64,000 bases of DNA from JABCYV01 sp963696025 (GTDB taxonomy: Bacteria > Acidobacteriota > Terriglobia > Terriglobales > Acidobacteriaceae). The DNA lies in NCBI GenBank assembly GCA_963696025.1, contig CAVOII010000016.1, forward strand, positions 62,001 through 126,000, written 5' to 3'. The position numbers and the translations under genes were made by a program. Numbering within the stretch: position 1 is the stretch's first letter; each line of letters starts with the position of its first letter. The notes beneath the pieces are model-generated. The model saw only the letters and a program-made list of their open reading frames with translations, did no database searches and was not told the DNA's origin. Below, in pieces: positions 16,833 through 27,025 of the stretch.

Positions 16833-17656
16833 GCGCCATCCTCTATCACGGGACTTGCGCGACGTGCCAGGCAGTGAGTGTATCTGGCGACCCTGGCAAA
16901 CTCCGGTCGAGCGCCCAGTTTGCGCTCCAGTTCAAAAATCTGCTGGTACTGAACAATGCGGGAAACTTGTGGCGGCAAATAATCCGAAAGGACACGCACA
17001 CCACGCTCGGCAATCTCTGCGAGCGGCGCGGCTTTCAGCATGGCGTGCAGGCTGTCAGGCGTGAATAAGCGCACCGCGCCGCCATAGAGCGATTCATCTC
17101 CCCACTCAGCAGTAAGATTACGCTCCGCCGCAGCCAAATCGCCCGCTTGTATAGCGGATTTCAATACTTCGCCTGCCTGGTTGCGCACCAGAACAGACAG
17201 TAACGCCGATGAATCTCGCATCGCTAGGGCCGCACCTCGCAACACAGCACCTGGATCGTCGACAAATTCCAGTACGTTATGGCAGAGAACCAGGTCGAAA
17301 CATCCCTGAGGAAAGAGATTCGTCGCATGGGCAACGTCACCATCTTTCAGGACGATCCTCTCAGTAACGCCTGCTTGCTGTGCGGCGCGTTCCGCCATAT
17401 CGAGCATAGCCGGCGAGGAGTCCAGGAGCGTGACGTGAATTCCAAAACGCGCAAGGCGCACGGCGGTCGCTCCCGTGCCGCACCCGAGGTCCAGAGCACG
17501 CAAGACCGTCGTCGCCTGCGACCGAGGGAGCAATTCTTCCAAGTTGGCAAAGGTCAAGTCGAGGCGCAGCCGGCCCTCGGGTGTCTCCAGGTAGGCGGCG
17601 TATTTGTCCGCGCTACTCTGGAAGCGTTCGCAATCGGTCTTGGCAGTCATCTTCAT
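16829..17656 (-). CDS. Class I SAM-dependent methyltransferase
   Basis: 275 residues from ATG 17656 (a second ATG lies two codons on). SAM-binding motif I is LDLGCGTGATAVRL near residue 53, the acidic residue after strand 2 is in VTLLDSSPAMLD, and motif IV reads FDLVLCHNVLEFV. The overall shape resembles SmtA/CmoM-like enzymes, but the C-terminal half is not diagnostic. It is coupled to the downstream radical SAM gene. A frame extending to 17773 would overlap the DoxX-like gene and was not chosen. Confidence 0.83.
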   Translation of the reverse strand: MKMTAKTDCERFQSSADKYAAYLETPEGRLRLDLTFANLEELLPRSQATTVLRALDLGCGTGATAVRLARFGIHVTLLDSSPAMLDMAERAAQQAGVTERIVLKDGDVAHATNLFPQGCFDLVLCHNVLEFVDDPGAVLRGAALAMRDSSALLSVLVRNQAGEVLKSAIQAGDLAAAERNLTAEWGDESLYGGAVRLFTPDSLHAMLKAAPLAEIAERGVRVLSDYLPPQVSRIVQYQQIFELERKLGARPEFARVARYTHCLARRASPVIEDGA

Positions 17657-17699
17657 GCGACACGAAGAGGGCGAAGGCTCGGGCCAACGGAACCGCGAG

Positions 17700-18335
17700 T
17701 CACGACAACAGTTGTAACAGGCGCCCCAGTCCCCGCTCCGGAGCCTCCTGCTCACGCCGGAGCAAGATGGCATCTACGCCCAGACTGCGTCCCGGACGTT
17801 GAACCAGGAACATGATCTGAATAACGGCTAGGAAGAAGTATGTCCAGGGCCACTCAGAGGGTGATCGGTAAAGCCCCAGCCAAAGGTTGATAGCCATCAG
17901 TGCCCCTAGGAAAGCCCCCAACCGGCTGAATAGTCCAAGGATCAGGGTGACGGCCACCAGCACTTCTCCCAGGTAGACCTGAGGAGCAAAAAAATAGAAA
18001 TGAGGGAGCACCAGATCCTTCACAAAGTGCTGCTGCAGCCCTGTGCTCGCCCACTTTGCCATCTCACCCATCCAATAACGCAGACCACCGGAACCGTCCG
18101 GCTGGTCGGTGTAGGTAGGGGGCAGTTTCCACAAAGACTGCTGCCACCACAGCGCGCCGATAAGGAATCGGGCGAGCCAATTCCATAAGTGCTGAACTGA
18201 CCGCTGACTTGGGTCGCGGCGAAGATTAATAATTGCAATCGCAATGCTGGCAATTATCAACAGCCAGAAAACATAGGTGGGCCAGCCAGGCTGGGTAAGG
18301 AATCCCAGTGTGTCGGAAAGTGGATTTGTTTTCAT
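17700..18335 (-). CDS. DoxX/DoxD-like integral membrane protein
   Basis: 211 residues with four to five hydrophobic segments. LARFLIGALWWQQSLWKLPP and GEVLVAVTLILGLFSRLGAFLGALMAI, with the long loop between them, match the DoxX/TQO-small-subunit family of quinone-linked membrane proteins. ATG 18335 has AAGGA just upstream. It lies 44 bases before the methyltransferase start on the same strand, so the three genes may be one transcript. The role in this organism is not known. Confidence 0.75.
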   Translation of the reverse strand: MKTNPLSDTLGFLTQPGWPTYVFWLLIIASIAIAIINLRRDPSQRSVQHLWNWLARFLIGALWWQQSLWKLPPTYTDQPDGSGGLRYWMGEMAKWASTGLQQHFVKDLVLPHFYFFAPQVYLGEVLVAVTLILGLFSRLGAFLGALMAINLWLGLYRSPSEWPWTYFFLAVIQIMFLVQRPGRSLGVDAILLRREQEAPERGLGRLLQLLS

Positions 18336-18511
18336 TTCCTTGCTCTCCCAACAAGTGTAATCTCTCACACCGATTCGAGAACTAACGCTGATCACCAGCT
18401 AGCTGTCAATTCTACGACTTGCCCGCAGCGACACTGCGGCTTTATCGAACTTCTCAACTCGGGTGCCGGAGGCCACGGTCCACCTCCGGCAGTGTTCTAC
18501 AGTCAACCGTT

Positions 18512-20615
18512 CTAAGGTGACGGGGTGGCGTTTGATGTGTCCAGCAAGATGGTCAAAGGCGGGACGTGTTCCGGTTTCACGTAGCGGTTTACCAGGAAGC
18601 GCTTGCCGTCTTTGGCCACGTCGTAGGTAAAAACGTCGGTGGAGGAAATCGGGGCGCGGCCGCGGATCTGGAACAACGGTGTGGGCGTGCCAGTGGCGAA
18701 GATACCTTCGGCGTTAACAGGCACCGCCATGAGCATGCCGCCGGGTGCGATATAGAAAATTTCCTTGCCGTCTCCGCGCCAGCGTGGCTCGGTCCCGCCA
18801 CCTCGTGATAGCTGCCATTTTCCGGCGGCACCCGGGAAGGACGTCACGTAAATCTCCCAATTGCCCGACTCGTCGGAGGCGTAGCTCACCCATTTTCCAT
18901 CGGGTGAAATCTGTCCGTTCGATTCGCTCCCGTTGCTGGTCAGAAACCTGGTCGGTTCCCCACCCGCGGTCGGCACTAGCTCCAGGTAGTAGCTTGACGA
19001 AGTCTGATGGGTGTAAAGAATCTGCTGGTCGTCCAAAGACCAGGAATTGGGGAAAATATCGTCCGATTGAGGAAGGGTTAATCTCGCCCGCTCGCGCTCC
19101 AGGCCAGTCGCGCGCTTTAAGAACAGACTTGTCCCGCTTTGGACACTCCCGCGATAAGCCAGCGTGCTTCCATCCCGCGACCATATACCCACCACCTCTT
19201 CCGGCGGGGTCAAAAGTAAAACGCGAGTTGGCAGCTCCAGTTGTGCTTTCGATCCAGACATCCACGTTGTTGGCCTTCTCGTCACTGATGTCCACGGCGA
19301 CGCGGCTGCCGTCAGGTGAGAGCGTCCACGGGCTGCCAGAGCATTAGCGAGCACCTGCGGCGTGCCACCTGAGATCGCTACTTTCTGCAGTTTGCCGTTG
19401 GCGAAAAATGCGACATACGCGCCGTCCGGTGACCAGAAGGGAAAGCTCGCATGCTGAGTACCGGGCAGACGAGTAACGCTGGACGACCCAATGCGCTGCA
19501 CGTAGAGCATGGGCAATGCAGAGCTCTCTTCCGGCGAAACAAACACCAGCATGGAGCCGTCGCGTGAAAGTGCCATGTGGCTCACGCTCATCTCTTCCGG
19601 GACAGGAATGGCGAATTGCATCCGAGTGATTGGGGCTGATCGCCGGGCCACAAACCACGTCACTCCGGAGACGGCGGCGAGCGCTAATGGCGCCCCAAGC
19701 CAGATTAGGAACGGAAGGCGTCGAGGAGCCGCACCTGTTGCGCGCGCAACGCTGCTCGTCTCGGTTCCGGAGAGAGCGCTCAGCGCAAAGGACAAATCAC
19801 GTGCCGATTGGAAGCGCTGTTCCGGGCTCTTTTCCAGGCAGCGCCGCACAATTCGCTCGAGCGCCGTGGAGACCAGACGGCTGGCATTGGAGAGCTCCTG
19901 TGGGTCCTCCTTCAAAACCGCGGTCATGGTTTCAGCCGCAGTGTCACGGCGGAAGGCGCGTAGGCCGGAGAGCATTTCGTAGAGCAACGCGCCAAAGGCG
20001 AAGATATCGGTGCGAGGATCTGCGGTCTCGCCGCGCACCTGTTCCGGCGCCATGTAGCTCGCCGTGCCCACAACGACGCCAGCCGCAGTGTGTGAACTGG
20101 TGAGAGTAACCTCGTCCGATTCCCCGCCCAATTTCTGGGCCAGCTTCGCCAAGCCAAAATCGAGGATCTTGATCCGCCCGTCCTTGGTGATGAACACATT
20201 CTCGGGCTTAAGGTCGCGGTGGACGATTCCCTTTTCGTGCGCCGCGGCCAGCCCGTGCGCGATCTGCACTCCATACTCGATCGTCTTGCGCTGCGGCAGA
20301 GCGCCGCTGTCGAGCACAGCGCGCAGGCTGTCACCATCCAGGAGACTCGGAGACCAGAAACGGCGATCCGTTGTGCCGACCGACATCAAACACAGCGAGA
20401 ATATTGGGGTGGTTCAGCGCGGCTACGGCCCGGGCCTCCTGCTCGAAGCGATGGAGGCGGTCCGTATCGTGTGCAAAAGATTTGGGAAGAATCTTCAAAG
20501 CGATATCACGCCCGAGTCGCGTGTCGCGAGCTCGATACACCTCGCCCATGCCGCCGGCGCCCAAGGGAGAGACGATTTCGTCCGGGCCCAGTTTCGTGCC
20601 AGAAGGGAGAGTCAT
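18512..20615 (-). pseudogene. Ser/Thr protein kinase with C-terminal PD40 beta-propeller, frameshifted
   Basis: The intact ancestor would be a protein of about 700 residues. The N-terminal kinase lobe starts at ATG 20615: glycine loop LGAGGMGEVYRARD, lysine in IALKIL. The frame then runs into TGA after SPFLVSESPGW. One extra base near 20345 is needed to join it to LLDGDSLRAVL, after which HRDLKPENVF, DFGLAK and APEQVR follow. A membrane segment (LIWLGAPLALAAVSGVTWFV) and PD40 repeats come next. A missing base near 19340 and an extra base near 19202 put about 46 codons out of frame; the skipped frame reads SPWTLSPDGSRVAVDISDEK, as expected for this family. Decay or assembly error. Confidence 0.78.
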
Positions 20616-20917
20616 CCGCGTGCAATTATAGCGCTGCGCAGCGCCGTGGAACGGATGCGACCATTCAAGGGTTTGTCGGCTACACGAAGTTTTCGAGAAA
20701 CGCTGTTCCGGGAAATCAGCACTGAGAAATCGGCAAGACGTCCGCAATCTTAAGAAGTGATCTGCCAGTCAACCTGCAACCCGTTATAGTGCGAGGGTGC
20801 CGTTTGCGAGGAGGCGACGATCCTGACAGCCGCAGGGATTTCCCAGGAAGATTTCCCGGTGATTCATAGAATCCTTTAATCGCTTCTGCCGGATATACGC
20901 TCCAACTGAGGTTCACG
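20616..20917. other. Intergenic region between the kinase remnant and the GH13 gene
   Basis: Divergent 302-bp gap that should hold promoters for both genes. AGG lies six bases before the GH13 ATG. I see no convincing hairpin, repeat or conserved operator. Confidence 0.4.
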
Positions 20918-22618
20918 ATGTCTAGAAAACTTTTCACGCTTCTGATCTTGCTTTTATGCCTCAAAGCTTCCGATTCAGCGGCTGGCCAGCCACCGTCCTC
21001 AAAAAAAGATGCCCCGTGGTGGCAGCACGCTGTGTTTTATGAAATTTATCCCCGAAGTTTTGCCGACAGCAACAGCGATGGCGTCGGCGATCTTCACGGG
21101 ATCACGTCCAAGCTCGGTTACTTGAAAGATCTGGGAGTTGATGCCATCTGGCTGACGCCGTGCTATCCCTCCCCGCAGGTGGACTTCGGCTACGATGTTT
21201 CCGACTACGAGAACATCGATCCGGTTTACGGTACGCTCAAGGACTTTGATGAGCTTGAACGAGAAGCCAGGATGAGGGGGATCCGGATCATTATGGATCT
21301 TGTCCTCAACCACACCTCTGACCAACACCAATGGTTCGTCGATTCGCGATCATCGCGTACCTCCGCGCATCGTGACTGGTACATCTGGCGCGACGGCAGA
21401 GGACCGGATCAACTCCCCAACAACTGGGAATCGATCTTTGGAGGTTCGACATGGAAGTTCGATCCGGCCACCAATCAGTACTACTATCATCGTTTCTATC
21501 CCGAACAACCAGACCTGAATTGGCGAAATCCCGCGGTCGAGAAGGCTATGTTCGATGTGACCCGCTGGTGGTATCGGCGTGGCATGGCTGGTTTTCGCCT
21601 GGATGCGGTCAGTAATCTATTCGAGGATCCGGACTTGCGTGACAACCCGCTGCTGCCTGGAGTCAATAAATTCGGGGATCCTGGAATGGAGGACCGCTAT
21701 AACGACAATCTTCCTGAAGTGCATGGCGTTCTGCGCGATCTACGCAAGGTGGCAGACGAACATGGCGCGGTGTTGATTGGAGAGACCTGGGCGAGCACCG
21801 CTGCTGAACTGAAGCAATACTACGGCGACCACGGCGATGAGCTACAGATGCCTATGGACCTGGCTTTCACCAAAATCAAGACCCTTTCCGCCCCTGAATT
21901 TCGAAAGCATATTGCCGCGGTCGACTCGGCCGGAGGTTGGCCGGTTTACGTCATCAGCAATCACGACATTGTCCGCTCTTACGTGCGATACGGCGACGGT
22001 CAGCATAACGATGCCATCGCCAAGCTCGTGGCAGGGCTTTATCTCACGCTCCGTGGCACGCCCATCATGTACTACGGCGAAGAAATTGGAATGGAGAACA
22101 ATGATCCACTTCGGAAGGAAGACGTCAAGGATCCAATTGGAAAAGTCGGATGGCCGTTGGAGAAAGGTCGCGACGGCGAACGCACCCCCATGCAGTGGGA
22201 CAACAGTCCTAATGCTGGATTCACACGCGGTGCGCCTTGGCTGACGCCTGCCTCTAGTTTCAAGACCCACAACGTCGCCGCCGAACTGAAGGATCCTAAC
22301 TCGATCCTCAATTTCTATAAGCAGCTACTAGCCGTGCGGCGATACAACCCCGCGCTTCTTGACGGCGACTACATTTCAATCAACCCGGACGATCCACAAG
22401 TTCTGTCCTATCTCCGCCGCACCGCCGGTCAGGCTGTGCTGGTTGTACTGAACATGTCGGCCTCTCCTCGGACGGTAACGTTCGATTTCTCGCCACAGGG
22501 CCTTCCTTCCGCGAAACCACATACCCTGCTGAGCACAATGCCATCAAAGGGAGAGCCTGATTTAGCGCACTTTTCTTTGGAACCTTTCGCTGTCTACCTC
22601 GGAGAGATGGTGAAATAA
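20918..22618 (+). CDS. Exported GH13 alpha-glucosidase / oligo-1,6-glucosidase-like
   Basis: 566 residues with a signal peptide (LFTLLILLLCLKASDSAAG). The (beta/alpha)8 GH13 motifs are complete: VLNHTSDQH, then the nucleophile D229 in FRLDAVS, the acid/base E289 in LIGETWAS, and D350 in SNHDIVRS. Opening segments WWQHAVFYEIYPRSFADSNSDG and DVSDYENIDP match the oligo-1,6-glucosidase/alpha-glucosidase subfamily. It should hydrolyse alpha-glucosides in the periplasm or outside the cell, supplying glucose. The C-terminal beta-domain is normal length. It precedes the sugar-acid cluster but has its own upstream region. Confidence 0.9.
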   Translation: MSRKLFTLLILLLCLKASDSAAGQPPSSKKDAPWWQHAVFYEIYPRSFADSNSDGVGDLHGITSKLGYLKDLGVDAIWLTPCYPSPQVDFGYDVSDYENIDPVYGTLKDFDELEREARMRGIRIIMDLVLNHTSDQHQWFVDSRSSRTSAHRDWYIWRDGRGPDQLPNNWESIFGGSTWKFDPATNQYYYHRFYPEQPDLNWRNPAVEKAMFDVTRWWYRRGMAGFRLDAVSNLFEDPDLRDNPLLPGVNKFGDPGMEDRYNDNLPEVHGVLRDLRKVADEHGAVLIGETWASTAAELKQYYGDHGDELQMPMDLAFTKIKTLSAPEFRKHIAAVDSAGGWPVYVISNHDIVRSYVRYGDGQHNDAIAKLVAGLYLTLRGTPIMYYGEEIGMENNDPLRKEDVKDPIGKVGWPLEKGRDGERTPMQWDNSPNAGFTRGAPWLTPASSFKTHNVAAELKDPNSILNFYKQLLAVRRYNPALLDGDYISINPDDPQVLSYLRRTAGQAVLVVLNMSASPRTVTFDFSPQGLPSAKPHTLLSTMPSKGEPDLAHFSLEPFAVYLGEMVK

Positions 22619-22766
22619 TCTGCCCTGCTTTGCAATGCGTCCCACGCCCCTCTGCTGATATGTCCCGATAAGCCGGCAAAGCGATGGCGATGGAGAGACA
22701 GACCCGGTTCCTCGACGGAGCAGATGCCAACTCCCTTGCGTTTGAAGTGAGGGTTAAGATAAGGGC

Positions 22767-23957
22767 GTGAAAGAAACTTGGCGGTGGTTTGGGCCGCAAG
22801 ATCCCATCTCACTCGATCATGTAAAGCAGGCGGGAGCAACTGGGGTTGTCTCCGCGTTGCATCATCTTTATCGCGGCGAGGCATGGCCGCTGCAAGAGGT
22901 ACTCAAGCGCAAGGCGCAGATTGAGGCGGCGGGCCTCGTTTGGTCGGTTGTCGAAAGCATCCCAGTACACAATTCCATCAAATTACAGACCGGGCCTTTT
23001 CGGCAGTTCACCGGTGCCTGGAAGGACTCGCTGGCGGCAATCGCAGGGGCGGGCGTACAGACCGTATGCTATAACTTTATGCCCGTAGTGGACTGGACTC
23101 GCACGGATTTGCGATGGCGGCTGCCCAGCACGGGATATGCGCTGCGCTTCGATGTCATCGATTTCGCGGTGTACGACTTGTTTCTTCTCCGGCGCCCGCG
23201 CGCTGAACAGGTCTATTCGGCGGAACGTATCGCACAGGCGCGCTCCCGCTACGAGGCGATGTCCGAAGCCCGCCGCAATGAACTAGAGGAGACGATTATT
23301 GCGGGGCTGCCGGGCGCCGAAGCATCCTACAACCGCTCCGGGTTCCAAAACTTGCTGGCTGAGTACGAGGGCGCAACCGCGGAGGACCTGTGCGCCCATC
23401 TGATTTCATTTTTACGGGAAGTCGTACCGGTTGCGGAGGAAGTTGGCGTCCGTCTAGCGATTCATCCCGACGACCCGCCGTGGCCACTCTTCGGTTTGCC
23501 GCGGGTCGTTTCAACGGCCGAGGATGTACGGTCCATACTGGCCAGGGTCGATACAACGGCGAACGGCCTGACGTTTTGCGTAGGATCCTACGGAGCCCGC
23601 GCGGACAACGATCTGGTCGCCATGGTGAACGAATTCGCCTCTCGAATTCACTTCACACATCTCCGGCAGGTGCTGCGTGAACCGGACGGGTCTTTTTACG
23701 AAGCAGAGCACTTACGCGGCAGCTCGGACATTGTCGGGGTGATCTGTGCATTACTGAGAGAAGAAACGCGCCGCAAACAGCAGAACCGGCTGGACCACGA
23801 GATCCCCATGCGCCCCGACCATGGGCACTTGTTGGCAGACGATATCTTTCGAGACGTGAATCCAGGTTACTCGCTGGTGGGCAGATTGAAGGGTCTTGCT
23901 GAATTGCGAGGGGTCATCAAAGGCTTGAGGTACGGAATCCCGGAATTGACGCACTGA
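22767..23957 (+). CDS. uxuA: Mannonate dehydratase (first copy)
   Basis: 396 residues. MKETWRWFGPQDPISL at the N-terminus, VVESIPVHNSIKLQTGP, YNFMPVVDWTRTDL, IHPDDPPWPLFGLPR, and IPMRPDHGHLLADD are hallmark segments of UxuA, an iron/manganese enzyme that dehydrates D-mannonate to KDG. GTG start. Followed by a fructuronate-reductase-like SDR and an SMP-30 lactonase. It differs clearly from the second mannonate-dehydratase-like gene at 27123-28244. Confidence 0.92.
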   Translation: MKETWRWFGPQDPISLDHVKQAGATGVVSALHHLYRGEAWPLQEVLKRKAQIEAAGLVWSVVESIPVHNSIKLQTGPFRQFTGAWKDSLAAIAGAGVQTVCYNFMPVVDWTRTDLRWRLPSTGYALRFDVIDFAVYDLFLLRRPRAEQVYSAERIAQARSRYEAMSEARRNELEETIIAGLPGAEASYNRSGFQNLLAEYEGATAEDLCAHLISFLREVVPVAEEVGVRLAIHPDDPPWPLFGLPRVVSTAEDVRSILARVDTTANGLTFCVGSYGARADNDLVAMVNEFASRIHFTHLRQVLREPDGSFYEAEHLRGSSDIVGVICALLREETRRKQQNRLDHEIPMRPDHGHLLADDIFRDVNPGYSLVGRLKGLAELRGVIKGLRYGIPELTH

Positions 23958-24022
23958 ATTCCAACAACTGAAGTCGCCGGACGCTCGTGGGCTGCGACAC
24001 CAGCATATAAGGAGCAGCGCAG

Positions 24023-24805
24023 ATGAAAGAATTTGAGAATCGAGTTGCGATTGTGACCGGTACAACCGGCATAGGTCGCGCGATCGCGAAGCGCCTCGCG
24101 ACCGGTGGATGCAGAGTAATAGCTTGTGGTATCGAATCATCCGCCAACGAGGAGCTGCAGCGAGAGGCAAAGGCAAGCGAATTGACGCTGGGTGTCGAGC
24201 ATTGCGATGTCAGCCAGCCGGACCAAGTCCAGGCGGTCGTTGCCAAAACTGTAGCGACCAATGGCAGGCTGGATATCATCGTCAATGCTGCAGCGATGCA
24301 TCCCTTTGGCACGGCCGTCGAGACGGATCCTGAGACCTGGAACCGCTGCATGATGGTCAATGTCGGAAGCATTTTTTTGCTTGCGCACTTCGGTGTTCCG
24401 GCGATGAAGAAACGGGATGGGGGATCGATCGTAAACGTCTCCTCGGTGCAGGGTTATGCCTGCCAGCGAGGGGTTGTGGCGTACGCCGCATCCAAGGGTG
24501 CGGTCCACAGCCTGACGCGGGCGCTTGCACTCGACCACGCGGCGGATCATATTCGCGTCAATTCCATCAGTCCAGGCTCAATTCGCACACCAATGCTAGC
24601 GCGGTCGGCGGCGCACTTCGTCCCGGACTTGCCTACAGAAACCGTATTTGAACGTTTCGGCCAGCAGCATCCCTTAGGACGCATCGGCACACCGGAGGAG
24701 GTGGCGGAGCTGGCAGCCTTCCTCGCGTCAGACAAGGCCGGATTCTGCACGGGTGGCGATTATCTCGTGGACGGCGGATTGCTGGCCGGCATCGGCGTGC
24801 AATGA
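24023..24805 (+). CDS. SDR-family oxidoreductase (possible sugar-acid dehydrogenase)
   Basis: 260 residues, classical short-chain dehydrogenase. NAD(P) motif VTGTTGIGRAIA, NAAAMHP, and the catalytic YAASKGA with Tyr/Lys, then NSISPGSIRTPML. A GGAG ribosome-binding site precedes the ATG. Between uxuA and an SMP-30 lactonase the likely job is reduction of a keto-sugar acid such as fructuronate, or oxidation of an aldose to a lactone (inference). Its stop overlaps the next start (ATGA). Confidence 0.82.
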   Translation: MKEFENRVAIVTGTTGIGRAIAKRLATGGCRVIACGIESSANEELQREAKASELTLGVEHCDVSQPDQVQAVVAKTVATNGRLDIIVNAAAMHPFGTAVETDPETWNRCMMVNVGSIFLLAHFGVPAMKKRDGGSIVNVSSVQGYACQRGVVAYAASKGAVHSLTRALALDHAADHIRVNSISPGSIRTPMLARSAAHFVPDLPTETVFERFGQQHPLGRIGTPEEVAELAAFLASDKAGFCTGGDYLVDGGLLAGIGVQ

Positions 24806-25722
24806 TGTCCGGAGCAATGATCGGCCGACCGGTTTGTGTAGCGCCAACCGGCGATGCGTGCGGGGAAGGCGTCGTCTGGCATGCCGCGCATGAAGCCATC
24901 TATTGGACCGACATCAACCGCTTCTTGGTTCATCGCTTCAAACCTGTGGATCTGTGCGTCCGTACATGGTTTTTCGATGAGCCGGTAACGGCACTGACGT
25001 TGACCGACCGGCCGGAAGTGCTGGCCGTTGTTCTGGGCTCACGCGTGATCTTATGGGAGCCGGACCCGGATCTACGACACGATCCTATCTTTCATCTTGA
25101 AGGATCGCCGAGGGTTCGTCTGAATGATGCCCGTGCAGATCCGCGCGGCACACTCTGGATGGGCTCGATGCGCAACAACGTGAACTCCGATGGGTCGGCG
25201 GGCGCAGCAGGGGGACGCGATGGTGCCTTATTTTCCCTCGATCCCGGTGGCACGTTCAAGGTGTGGCGGCAAGATCTCGGAATCTCAAATACGCTTGCCT
25301 GGAGTCCGGACCACCGGCGTTTCTATTTCGGGGACACGCTCGCAAATACCGTCTGGGTGTATGACTATGACCCCGCTACAGGTGCGATCGCGAAGGAACG
25401 GCCTTTTCTTCAGGGCTTCGCCAGAGGCTTGCCCGATGGTTCGACGGTCGACTCGGAAGGCTATCTTTGGAATTGCAGGTTCTCTGGCGGGTGCATCGTG
25501 CGAGTTGCACCCGATGGAACGATTGACCGCGTGGTGGAGATGCCGATCAAGAACATCACCACCTGCACGTTCGGCGGACCGGATCGCAAGACTCTCTACG
25601 TGACAACGGCGAGGATCGAGGCTCCTGTTGGAGACCGCTTGGCGGGCGGGTTGTACGCCATTCCGACGGAATTCGCAGGTCAGGCCGAAAACCAGTTCCG
25701 GGTGTTCGGCCTCACGCATTGA
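24802..25722 (+). CDS. SMP-30/gluconolactonase-family lactonase
   Basis: 306 residues, six-bladed propeller. The metal-binding landmarks are visible: Glu in CGEGVVWHAAHEAIYWTDI, Asn in RLNDARADPRGTLWMGSM, NTLAWSPD and the Asp in LPDGSTVDSEGYLWNC. It hydrolyses sugar lactones to aldonic acids in a calcium- or zinc-dependent way. Coupled to the SDR (4-base overlap), which could generate the lactone. The C-terminus overlaps the convergent transporter gene by 11 bases. Confidence 0.86.
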   Translation: MMSGAMIGRPVCVAPTGDACGEGVVWHAAHEAIYWTDINRFLVHRFKPVDLCVRTWFFDEPVTALTLTDRPEVLAVVLGSRVILWEPDPDLRHDPIFHLEGSPRVRLNDARADPRGTLWMGSMRNNVNSDGSAGAAGGRDGALFSLDPGGTFKVWRQDLGISNTLAWSPDHRRFYFGDTLANTVWVYDYDPATGAIAKERPFLQGFARGLPDGSTVDSEGYLWNCRFSGGCIVRVAPDGTIDRVVEMPIKNITTCTFGGPDRKTLYVTTARIEAPVGDRLAGGLYAIPTEFAGQAENQFRVFGLTH

Positions 25723-27025
25723 GCGCGTTGTGTTGCGAGGTCCAGAATCTCGTGATCTCTTCCAATGAGCGTCCCTTGGTTTCTGGAATTAGCGGGGCGA
25801 CAAGAACGATGGTCAACAATGCGCCGGCGCTGAAGCACCAGAAGGTGCCATCCGATCCCAGGCTCTTCTGCATAATCGGGAACAGTTGATTGCCTAAATA
25901 GCCGACGAGCCAAAGCGCGGTGGTAGCGATCGACATGGCGCGCCCGCGAACCTTCGTGGGATAAATCTCCGAGATGATTACCCAGCACGCCACGCCATTG
26001 CCGAAGGCGTGGCCGGCGACGAAGCTCATGACAAAAATTAGGACCGCTAGACCTCCGCCGTGCACGTGATAGAACCAGCCAACCAAAGCCAACGAGATAA
26101 ATTGCACAGTAGTTCCGGCGAGGATGAGCGTTTTTCTCCCAGCCCGATCCACGAGCCAGAGAGCGAAAAGAGTGAACACCAAATTGATCAGGCTGACCAG
26201 GACCGACTGAAAAAATGCATCGCTGGACGCGGTTCCAGCGGCGCGGAAGATTTCCGGCAGGAAAGAGAATATCGGAGTGATTCCGCTGATTTGCTGCAAT
26301 CCCGCCAGCATGATGCCCAGCAGCAGAGGCCGGCGGAACGTGGTGAACAGTTCTGAGATGTGGCCTTCTTCGGTTGCCAGCGAGTTTTCGATTTCGGCAG
26401 CTTCGTGGACCGCAGTGTCAGGGCCGTTAACCTGGGTAAGGACCGCGATGGCTTGATCGCGACGGCCCATCTTCATCAGCCAGCGCGGGCTTTCGACGGC
26501 GGGCAGAATCATCCCGCCGAACAGAAGCGCGGGTACGATTCCGGCGAAAAACATCCATCGCCAACCGGCCAATGTGTTCCAGGCTTCGTTGCCCATCCGC
26601 TGGATGAGCATATTGACGAAAACCGCGGCGAGAATTCCGACGACGATACCCAACTGGTAGAGCGTAACGCAGCGGCCGCGAACGCGCGTCGGGGCAATCT
26701 CAGCAATATAGTTCGGAGATATCACGGAAGCCGCCCCGATGCCCAAGCCTCCAATCAAGCGCCAAACCACGAACTGATGGAAACTGGCGGCGAAGAAAAT
26801 GCCGGCAGAAGACAGGGCAAAGCAAACGGCGCAGAGGGCCAATCCTTTCTTTTTGCCCAGATAATCGGCAACGGTTCCAGCAGCGGCGCAGCCCGCAATG
26901 CAGCCGATCAGCGCGCAGCCAGCGGCCCATCCCGTACCTGCCGCGTCGAGATGAAATAGCCGTCCCAGATAACCAATTGCACCGCTGATTACAATGTTGT
27001 CGTAGCCGAACAGCAGCCCGCCCAA
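25712..27025 (-). CDS. Sugar porter-family MFS transporter (5-prime end uncertain)
   Basis: 437 residues from TTG 27025, with about twelve membrane segments. Signatures: GGLLFGYDNIVISGA, ESPRWLMKMGR, DRAGRKTL and PETKGRSLEEI, all of the sugar-porter subfamily (proton-linked hexose/pentose uptake). The TTG falls inside the first membrane helix. The same frame stays open upstream and reads RGPLVIAASVST just before it, as expected for the helix start, but offers no ATG, GTG or TTG. A CTG at 27121, nine bases after a GAGG, would add 32 residues. Either a rare start or a damaged 5-prime end. Confidence 0.82.
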   Translation of the reverse strand: MGGLLFGYDNIVISGAIGYLGRLFHLDAAGTGWAAGCALIGCIAGCAAAGTVADYLGKKKGLALCAVCFALSSAGIFFAASFHQFVVWRLIGGLGIGAASVISPNYIAEIAPTRVRGRCVTLYQLGIVVGILAAVFVNMLIQRMGNEAWNTLAGWRWMFFAGIVPALLFGGMILPAVESPRWLMKMGRRDQAIAVLTQVNGPDTAVHEAAEIENSLATEEGHISELFTTFRRPLLLGIMLAGLQQISGITPIFSFLPEIFRAAGTASSDAFFQSVLVSLINLVFTLFALWLVDRAGRKTLILAGTTVQFISLALVGWFYHVHGGGLAVLIFVMSFVAGHAFGNGVACWVIISEIYPTKVRGRAMSIATTALWLVGYLGNQLFPIMQKSLGSDGTFWCFSAGALLTIVLVAPLIPETKGRSLEEITRFWTSQHNALNA

